Assembly: GCA_016186095.1 (NCBI GenBank)
Contig: JACPMG010000023.1
Location: 1-43,363 of the forward strand
From: Candidatus Sungiibacteriota bacterium
Lineage (GTDB): Bacteria; Patescibacteriota; Minisyncoccia; Sungbacterales; HO2-52-23
Reading direction: 5' to 3'
Length of the DNA stretch: 43,363 nucleotides
The position numbers and the translations under genes were made by a program. The notes beneath the pieces were generated by a model. The model made no database searches. It was given only the letters and a program-made list of their open reading frames with translations, and was not told the DNA's origin. Shown one piece after another: positions 38,298-43,363 of the stretch. Within the stretch, counting starts at the first letter, position 1. Every line of letters starts with the position of its first letter.

Positions 38298-38679
38298 AGA
38301 CCAGAAATTAATTTACCCGGAACTTTCCTATTTGCTGACTGGAATCTGTTTTGACGTCCATAATAAGATTGGAAGATTCTCTCGTGAGAAACAATACTGC
38401 GACCTTTTAGAAGATAAATTGAAGGAATTGGAAGTCCCTTATAAACGAGAGTATGTTGTAGGAAAGACCGGGAATCGCGTGGACTTTTTGATAGATGAAA
38501 AGATTGTTTTAGAAGCAAAGACTAGAAGGCTATTTTTAAAAGACGATTATTTTCAGTTACAACGCTATCTTCAGATTTTAGATAAACGATTAGGTCTGCT
38601 CGTAAATTTCAGGAATAGATATATAAAACCGTTGAGAGTTGTTAAAATCGATACGGACGCACGGAGTAAATTCGTATAA
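38275..38679 (+). CDS. GxxExxY family protein (PD-(D/E)XK-like)
   Basis: 134 residues. LTGICFDVHNKIGRFSREKQ corresponds to the family signature (G.GxxExxY; here GRFSREKQY). VDFLIDEKIVLEAKTRRLFL matches the D...ExK strand of PD-(D/E)XK proteins, and YLQILDKRLGLLVNF is typical. Biochemical role unproven; probably a nuclease or DNA-repair accessory factor. The first six codons are made of repeat DNA, so translation might begin later. Flanked by inverted repeats and followed by a RecB/Cas4-like nuclease gene. Confidence 0.8.
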   Translation: MHTNNTNRDQKLIYPELSYLLTGICFDVHNKIGRFSREKQYCDLLEDKLKELEVPYKREYVVGKTGNRVDFLIDEKIVLEAKTRRLFLKDDYFQLQRYLQILDKRLGLLVNFRNRYIKPLRVVKIDTDARSKFV

Positions 38680-38706
38680 TTAGTATTATTAGTATATTTG
38701 TATCGA
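38679..38706. repeat. Right TACTAATA-type inverted repeat
   Basis: TAATTAGTATTATTAGTATA then TTTGTATCGAG, complementary to the repeat at the start of the GxxExxY gene. Ends one base before the ATG of the next gene. Confidence 0.65.
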
Positions 38707-38707
38707 G

Positions 38708-39550
38708 ATGTGGTACAGGAATATAGAAGAATTTAAGGCCGCCAATGGCCACGAGGTCAATGGGACATGGTATCCACGGGTTACCAAAATTTTAGACATC
38801 AAATCCAAGCCGGCGCTGGACGGATTTTTTAAAGAGATGGAAAGTTATGCGTCTGCCGAGGAGGTCAAAAATAAATCCGCCGCGGAGGGGAGTTTAATGC
38901 ATGCCGTAATACAAAAGATCGCGGTTGGTGATGTGTCTGACATTCCCGAAGAAGTACTGCCGGCGGCCGACGCGTTTCTTAAATTTAACGACGGCGCAAA
39001 AATCGTTTTCCACCCGGAGTTTATCGAGAAACAAATTTGGTCGCCGCGTCACCGCTATGCCGGAACGGTTGATGCCTTGGCCAGTATCGGAGGGAAATTC
39101 GGAGTTTTGGATATTAAGACTTCAACCGGATTCTACCCCGAGTATAATCTACAGACCGCGGCCTACGCTTCCGCACTTCAGGAGTTTCAGGTCAAAAAGA
39201 CCCTTGAGCTCCCGCGTGATATCGAAACTCGTTGGATTTTGCGTGTGAACCAGCATAAAATCTGTCGCCAATGCAAAGCCACCTTACGAGAAAAAGGCGG
39301 CCGCAGCAAGATCAGACTTGCCCGCCGAAGCTTTAGCGAAGGTGGGAATGGTAAAGTAAATGGTGGTTCGATTTGCCCGGAGGGTGAACATAAATGGGGA
39401 GAGATGGTGGGTGAAGCGGAACTTAGGGAATTTCCTTATTTTTATAAAGATATTAGGGCCTTTGTGGCGGCCAAGATACTTTGGGAGTGGGAAAATGACT
39501 ACTGGTTACGCCAGATTGGCTACTTAAAAAATGACAACGGTTATGTCTAA
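38708..39550 (+). CDS. PD-(D/E)XK nuclease, RecB/Cas4/AddB-like
   Basis: 280 residues. AGTVDALASIGGKFGVLDIK (about 117-136) gives the Asp and the DxK pair of the nuclease core and LQTAAYASALQEF the QxxxY helix of RecB-type domains. A cysteine pair CRQC (about 189-192) and a later CPEGEHKW suggest a metal site; between them the residues LARRSFSEGG are encoded by a 26-bp palindrome almost identical to one in rpmB but read in another frame. Probably acts on DNA ends; no Cas genes are near. Its end overlaps the rnhA-like gene. Confidence 0.8.
   Translation: MWYRNIEEFKAANGHEVNGTWYPRVTKILDIKSKPALDGFFKEMESYASAEEVKNKSAAEGSLMHAVIQKIAVGDVSDIPEEVLPAADAFLKFNDGAKIVFHPEFIEKQIWSPRHRYAGTVDALASIGGKFGVLDIKTSTGFYPEYNLQTAAYASALQEFQVKKTLELPRDIETRWILRVNQHKICRQCKATLREKGGRSKIRLARRSFSEGGNGKVNGGSICPEGEHKWGEMVGEAELREFPYFYKDIRAFVAAKILWEWENDYWLRQIGYLKNDNGYV
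39321..39346. repeat. 26-bp palindrome inside the RecB-like gene
   Basis: CCCGCCGAAGCTTTAGC then GAAGGTGGG; 25 of 26 bases match the reverse complement of 12298-12323 in rpmB. Confidence 0.85.
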
Positions 39551-39986
39551 GCAGGAAAAAATTATCATCTTTACAGATGGAGGCGCCCGCGGCAACCCCG
39601 GCCCAGCGGCTATAGGCGTGGTGATTAAGGATGCATCAGGACATACGATCAAAAGCTACGGTGAGGCGATAGGGGAGACGACGAATAACGAAGCCGAGTA
39701 TCGGGCCGTGATTTCGGCACTGGCCAAAGTAAAAGCGCTTTTGGGGAAAGAGAAAGTTAAAAATATTGCCCTTGAGATCAACATGGATAGCGAACTTGTT
39801 AAAAAGCAGTTAAACGGGGAATACAGGATTGAAGAAGAGAAGCTATTTCCATTTTTCATAAAAATATGGAATTTAAGAATGGATTTTGGGGAAGTAAAAT
39901 TTCATCATATTCCTAGAGAAAGGAATAAAGAAGCGGACCGGTTGGTCAATGAGGCCCTGGATAAAGAACAACAAAATCTTTTTTAA
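39543..39986 (+). CDS. rnhA: Ribonuclease HI family protein
   Basis: 147 residues from the ATG at 39543 (MSKQEKIIIFTDGGARGNPG); an ATG 12 nt earlier is possible. All acidic active-site residues are present: FTDGGARGNPG, TTNNEAEYRAV, MDSELVKKQ and ERNKEADRLVNEA. Cuts RNA in RNA-DNA hybrids. Overlaps the preceding nuclease gene by 8 nt; a perfect terminator follows. Confidence 0.93.
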   Translation: MSKQEKIIIFTDGGARGNPGPAAIGVVIKDASGHTIKSYGEAIGETTNNEAEYRAVISALAKVKALLGKEKVKNIALEINMDSELVKKQLNGEYRIEEEKLFPFFIKIWNLRMDFGEVKFHHIPRERNKEADRLVNEALDKEQQNLF

Positions 39987-40020
39987 ACTCAAAACCGCCC
40001 CTAGGGGCGGTTTTGAGTTT
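39985..40020. terminator. Bidirectional terminator between rnhA and rnpB
   Basis: AAACTCAAAACCGCCCC is perfectly complementary to GGGGCGGTTTTGAGTTT with a minimal loop. It serves rnhA on the plus strand and rnpB on the minus strand. Confidence 0.9.
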
Positions 40021-40023
40021 GTC

Positions 40024-40437
40024 TCTGATATATCTATAAGCCGAATTCTGTTCTACAAAATTTTTGCAGAAGTGATCATTTATCTGGACTGCGGATTGCT
40101 CACGCAGTTCTAGCCTCTATAAAAGAGTTGCACCGGATAGGAGTTTTTCCCCGTGCGTTGTTGCCAGCGCACGCTGTGAGCTTTTACCTCACTCTTTTCA
40201 CCCTTACCTCCTTCGCTCGAAAACCTTTAGGGTTTTCTTAACGACGATCGGCGGTATAGTCTCTGTGACACCTCCGACGCACTATCAAAATTTGACAATG
40301 AAGTCGGAGCTCCGCATCATGCGCTGTGCGCATGCATCGGAGTTTCCCGGTCATGGCGGCCGTTAGCCGCTATCCATAAATTGGTGTTCGGACTTTCCTC
40401 TCCGACTTAAGTCGGAGCGATCACTCGATATATCAAA
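40024..40437 (-). ncRNA. rnpB: RNase P RNA, bacterial type A-like
   Basis: Minus strand. The 5' part has GAGGAAAGTCCGAACACC and the 3' part ACAGAATTCGGCTTAT, the two halves of the universal P4 core; CACAGAGACTATACCGCC lies between. P1 is TGATATATC paired with GATATATCA at the two ends (40427-40435 and 40026-40034). About 410 nt. Processes the 5' ends of tRNA precursors. Ends are approximate. Confidence 0.93.
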
Positions 40438-40447
40438 GTACATTTAT

Positions 40448-40476
40448 AGTATAGCAAATCACCTCTGAAATTACAA
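40448..40476 (-). promoter_or_regulatory. Promoter of rnpB
   Basis: Minus strand TTGTAA (40471-40476), 17 nt, TATACT (40448-40453); transcription would begin near 40441, a few bases before P1. Confidence 0.65.
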
Positions 40477-40481
40477 GTATC

Positions 40482-40510
40482 AAAAATCCGTCCTTGATAC
40501 ATCGGACGGA
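40482..40510 (-). terminator. Terminator of the small HTH gene
   Basis: TCCGTCC/GGACGGA stem, 10-nt loop; on the minus strand it ends TTTTTG. Confidence 0.75.
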
Positions 40511-40517
40511 CTTTTGT

Positions 40518-40739
40518 TTACGCGAGCGATATGTCAATCTTTCTTCCTTTATGCTTATTTTTTGAATTTTCAATGCGGCGTATGAACATTTCCAGCTGAT
40601 CGGCTCGATACACGCGGTAATTATTTACCGGGTTGCGGTAGGAGGTAAGTATCCCTTTTTTGTCCCAGTTGCGAAGTGTCAAGGGGGAAACACGTAAAAT
40701 TTCCGCCGCTTCTCTTATAGTTATGAATTTCCTCTCCAT
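40518..40739 (-). CDS. Small MerR/excisionase-like helix-turn-helix regulator
   Basis: 73 residues. TIREAAEILRVSPLTLRNWD and KKGILTSYRNPVNNYRVYRA are the HTH and wing of MerR/HTH_17 proteins; there is no effector domain. A basic tail (KNKHKGRKIDISLA) follows. It probably binds DNA as a dimer or multimer. It is divergent from the giant surface protein, which itself begins with a related HTH domain; three AAACCTT half-sites lie just upstream of its start, consistent with autoregulation. Confidence 0.8.
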   Translation of the reverse strand: MERKFITIREAAEILRVSPLTLRNWDKKGILTSYRNPVNNYRVYRADQLEMFIRRIENSKNKHKGRKIDISLA

Positions 40740-40947
40740 TTTGAAACCTTACAAAACCTTGATAGCCGATACGCCTTATTTATTAAGGTTTATCAACGTT
40801 TAGCAATTGTTTTATATACTGCCGACTTTCTAAAGAAATTATGTTCTGTTGAATGGCGACGCGCAAGTCTAAGTTATCCACAGATAAAGACCGAAAAATC
40901 ATAACACCTATGTTACAATGAAATAAAGATATTCACAGCCATCCGAT
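40740..40947. promoter_or_regulatory. Divergent control region between the HTH gene and the surface protein gene
   Basis: AAACCTT at 40744-40750 and 40754-40760 and its complement AAGGTTT at 40785-40791, with TTGATA/TATCAA next to two of them, form candidate operators. A TACAAT (40914-40919) about 29 nt before the ATG at 40948 is a possible -10 box without a good -35. A single TTATCCACA (40874-40882) matches a DnaA box. Confidence 0.4.
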
Positions 40948-43363
40948 ATGCTATCCGATAATGAAAAATTTATTTCACTTGCCGAAGCGGCTCAAGGAAC
41001 TCCATACTCGCAGGAGTATTTAAGTTTGCTCGCGCGCAAGGGAAAACTTCCGGCAAAAAAAGTTGGCCGTAATTGGTATGCTACTAAACTTGCCGTTGCC
41101 AACTATCTGGATGAACAAAAGATTAAACTTCTTGAGCTTGCCGCCCAGCGAAGCGGGGCGAGCCTCGCTCTTCCAGAGCGGGAGGAAAAATCTGCCATAT
41201 CCGATATAAAGCCCCATATCGTATCGGATATGCCTCGCAATCTAACTTCGCCTGTCACGGCCGAGATTGATGCGCGGAGTAGAAGACGATTTATCTTAGA
41301 GGAAGTCCACGAAGATCAAGACTGGGAGGCTGTACCGTTTCTCTATAGGATATTTTCTTCGCCAACCCTTCGTATTTTTTTCTATATCATCGGGCATTCC
41401 TTTTTGGCCGGTACCATACTCTCTGGTTTTTTTGTTCTGGGAGTTTTTGGGATGAACCTTGTGAATGAAAAGTCTCTGGAATTCGCTCAGCAAAAATCGC
41501 AGCGCGATCTGCAATATTTTGCGGCGGTAGCCGGGGAGCGGATCGGGATTTTGGAATTTACCCAAAACCGTCTTAGAATTTTTGCCGGCGCGTTGAGAGA
41601 TACCGGAGAGATGGTTGCCAACGCCATTCTTGAATTAACGGGCTCGCCGATAAATACATTACAACCCTTGCTTTCTGTTCCGTCGTCTCCGTCTCCGGCA
41701 ATAGTAGAGGAACCCGTGGCAGAAGAAGTCGATGTTGGCAGAAAAGCGCCGAGCGTTGAAGAGCCTCGTGAGGCCGTGTTGAAGTCCGACTTCGGAAGAA
41801 AAGAAGTCGGACTTCAAGAGGTTCGCGAGATTATAATTCCTGCTGATTTCGCGGCGGCCAAGGCTGATATCCTTTTGAATGTAGAGAAAACTAATAAATC
41901 TATTCGCGAAAGGTTTGATAAGGCGATTGATGACTTGACCTTCAAACTCTCGCGTACCTCAAGCCGCGCGGAATCCTCTATCCAGATGGTTACGCTTTCG
42001 CAAAAAATTGACCAGTTAGACGGCGCAACTTTAAAAAATGTCACTTTCTCAGGAGCGTCCGGTTTAACGGATAATGACATACCCAATAACATCACCGTAA
42101 TAGGTTCGCAATCTTTTTCTGGTCTTACCCTTTCCGGGGATTTTACCACTTCCGGAGATTTGACTTTTTCCTCCAGCGCCACCACCACCATTCCAGCATC
42201 AGCGGTCAATGCTTTCTCCATCGCCACCTCCAGCACCGCAGTACCTTTTATGACTTTTGATACCTCTAACTACCGCGTGGGTATAGGAACGTCTACGCCG
42301 GGGACAACTTTCTCCGTAGGAGGCAATGCTTTAATCTCCGGTACTCTTGATGTCGGCGGAGTTTTTCGCGCTAATTCTAGCTCCCTTACCGTAAACAACA
42401 TTCCTTCAACCGCCCACTCCTTTTCCACCTGGGCCGTAAACAGCGAAGCGGCCAATGCCACCACCTCTTCTCTGATAATAAATCCCTCTTCTGCCGGCAC
42501 TGACACCAACTTGTTTGGTTTAATGGTTGCCGATAATGTAAAATTTCTGGTGGACGCGGAGGGAGATACTTTTGTCAATTCCCTGACCTCGGCCGGTTCA
42601 GTAACCGTGGCCTCCACCAGCGCCTCCTCTCTTCTCATTGAAGGCTCCACCTACGTTGGAGATGCCATCACCGACCTTTTTTCCGTAAACTCCGGCAACA
42701 TCTTCTTTAACAACCGGGCCACAAGCACCATCATCGACAACACCATCAATGCCTTTTCCCTGGCTACTTCTTCCACCGGCATTCCTCTTTTCTCCCTAGA
42801 CACCGCTCAAGGAGGAAGAGTAGGCATAGGCACCACTTCTCCCTGGGGCATATTCTCTCTCAACCCCACGGCTTTAATTGGAACCGGGCCTCAATTGGTA
42901 GTTGGCTCCTCGTCAGCCACCAGCTTCTTAATCTCCAACGCGGGCAACGTCGGCATCGGAACCACCAGCCCGGGAACACTTCTTTCTATCGGCGGCTCGG
43001 TTTTTCTTGGCGCCTCAGCCGGAGGCGGAACCGTAGGAGGTCTAGGCGTAGGCAGAGCCACCACCACCCAAGGAGTATTAGAAACCACTGGGGCAGGATC
43101 CATAGGAGGGGCATTGTCAGTATCGGGCATAACAAACCTCGCCACCGGAAACACCTATCAAATCGCCGGAACCGATGTTCTCTCCAACAACACTCTTGGC
43201 TCAGGAGTTCTGACCTCCTCTCTAACCAGCGTGGGAGCATTATCTTCAGGATCATTGGCCGCGGGATTCGGCTCCATTATGATAAACAGCGCCTCCTCAA
43301 CCATCACCAACCTAAGTTCCCTTTTCTCCACCTCCACCCAAGCTACTTCTACCTATCTTGCGG
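40948..43363 (+). CDS. Giant HTH-transmembrane-surface protein, N-terminal part (runs off the window)
   Basis: At least 805 codons open to the window edge. Residues 5-55 (FISLAEAAQGTPYSQEYLSL to VGRNWYATKLAVANYLDEQ) form an excisionase-like HTH. After a charged linker, a transmembrane helix lies at about 143-171 (YIIGHSFLAGTILSGFFVLG). Then come a helical, probably coiled-coil stretch (about 172-370) and, from about 380, Ser/Thr/Gly-rich beta repeats with the recurrent VGIGTSTP (444), VGIGTTSP (625) and VGIGTTSP (668), as in phage-fibre-like and adhesin proteins. The HTH would be cytosolic and the repeats outside. Codon use shifts to C-rich codons (ACC, TCC, GCC, AAC) in the repeat part. Confidence 0.85.
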   Translation, partial: MLSDNEKFISLAEAAQGTPYSQEYLSLLARKGKLPAKKVGRNWYATKLAVANYLDEQKIKLLELAAQRSGASLALPEREEKSAISDIKPHIVSDMPRNLTSPVTAEIDARSRRRFILEEVHEDQDWEAVPFLYRIFSSPTLRIFFYIIGHSFLAGTILSGFFVLGVFGMNLVNEKSLEFAQQKSQRDLQYFAAVAGERIGILEFTQNRLRIFAGALRDTGEMVANAILELTGSPINTLQPLLSVPSSPSPAIVEEPVAEEVDVGRKAPSVEEPREAVLKSDFGRKEVGLQEVREIIIPADFAAAKADILLNVEKTNKSIRERFDKAIDDLTFKLSRTSSRAESSIQMVTLSQKIDQLDGATLKNVTFSGASGLTDNDIPNNITVIGSQSFSGLTLSGDFTTSGDLTFSSSATTTIPASAVNAFSIATSSTAVPFMTFDTSNYRVGIGTSTPGTTFSVGGNALISGTLDVGGVFRANSSSLTVNNIPSTAHSFSTWAVNSEAANATTSSLIINPSSAGTDTNLFGLMVADNVKFLVDAEGDTFVNSLTSAGSVTVASTSASSLLIEGSTYVGDAITDLFSVNSGNIFFNNRATSTIIDNTINAFSLATSSTGIPLFSLDTAQGGRVGIGTTSPWGIFSLNPTALIGTGPQLVVGSSSATSFLISNAGNVGIGTTSPGTLLSIGGSVFLGASAGGGTVGGLGVGRATTTQGVLETTGAGSIGGALSVSGITNLATGNTYQIAGTDVLSNNTLGSGVLTSSLTSVGALSSGSLAAGFGSIMINSASSTITNLSSLFSTSTQATSTYLA

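Noticed and set aside
38708-39550. Cas4 assignment for the PD-(D/E)XK nuclease
   Set aside because: The cysteine pattern does not match the iron-sulphur cluster of Cas4 and there is no CRISPR locus in the window.
40874-40882. TTATCCACA, a perfect DnaA box, as part of a replication origin
   Set aside because: It is the only one in the region; no cluster of boxes, no AT-rich unwinding element and no dnaA or dnaN gene nearby. One 9-mer is expected by chance.
41814-43255. Several minus-strand open frames opposite the giant surface protein
   Set aside because: They are the complement of a C-rich Thr/Ser repeat region, give low-complexity Val/Pro/Glu peptides, and the plus-strand frame is uninterrupted for 805 codons.

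Overview
The window looks like a genome fragment of an ultrasmall Candidate Phyla Radiation bacterium (Patescibacteria, probably Parcubacteria-like). The reasons are indirect: the ribosomal operon goes straight from uS5 to uL15 with no uL30, ComEC is split into two adjacent genes, genes are short and often overlap, the end of the window opens a very large HTH-membrane-adhesin type protein, and nucleotide and amino-acid biosynthesis genes are almost absent. TGA is used as an ordinary stop.

Layout. 1-8434: a mixed accessory region with the start of a membrane protein (minus strand), a CobO-like P-loop ATPase, a two-gene ComEC DNA-uptake system, an adenylate-kinase-like protein with a zinc lid, a zinc-type dehydrogenase, a Dcd-like protein coupled to a Nudix hydrolase, and a QueC-like PP-loop protein. 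8435-9760: a promoter-structured RNA-terminator unit with 6S-like topology, then a zinc-finger/PD-(D/E)XK endonuclease lying between tRNA-Pro(GGG) and a degenerate copy of that tRNA's 3' end. 9763-12446: alpha/beta hydrolase, leucyl aminopeptidase and bL28 on the minus strand. 12549-20439: a site-2 protease, a previously easy-to-miss 59-residue membrane protein, then rpsL, rpsG, a TraB-like gene, fusA, a cluster of small accessory genes, tuf and rpsJ.

20449-32299: two small charged proteins, then the S10/spc ribosomal operon (uL3 to secY), which is interrupted between uL24 and uL5 by an antisense membrane-protein gene with its own consensus promoter. 32652-39986: adenylate kinase, methionine aminopeptidase, RuvX, a glycosyltransferase, GalT-like, TpiA, Pgk, a GxxExxY protein, a RecB/Cas4-like nuclease and RNase HI. 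40024-43363: RNase P RNA, a small HTH regulator, and the first 805 codons of a giant surface protein running off the window.

The most unusual feature is not a gene family but the DNA between and inside genes. Almost every ribosomal-protein junction that is not a gene overlap is filled by a self-complementary spacer that ends on the next start codon and lacks a Shine-Dalgarno sequence. Many of these spacers are 67-71 nt long although their sequences differ; four are copies of one 68-nt unit, three of them identical. rpmB and rpsG, on opposite strands, share a perfect 81-bp copy that includes their start codons. Short GC-rich palindromes of a second kind sit in frame inside bL28, uL4, uL23, PepA, the CobO-like protein and a nuclease. 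In contrast, the lineage-specific looking genes carry strong GGAGG-type ribosome binding sites. Functional statements about these repeats are inference.
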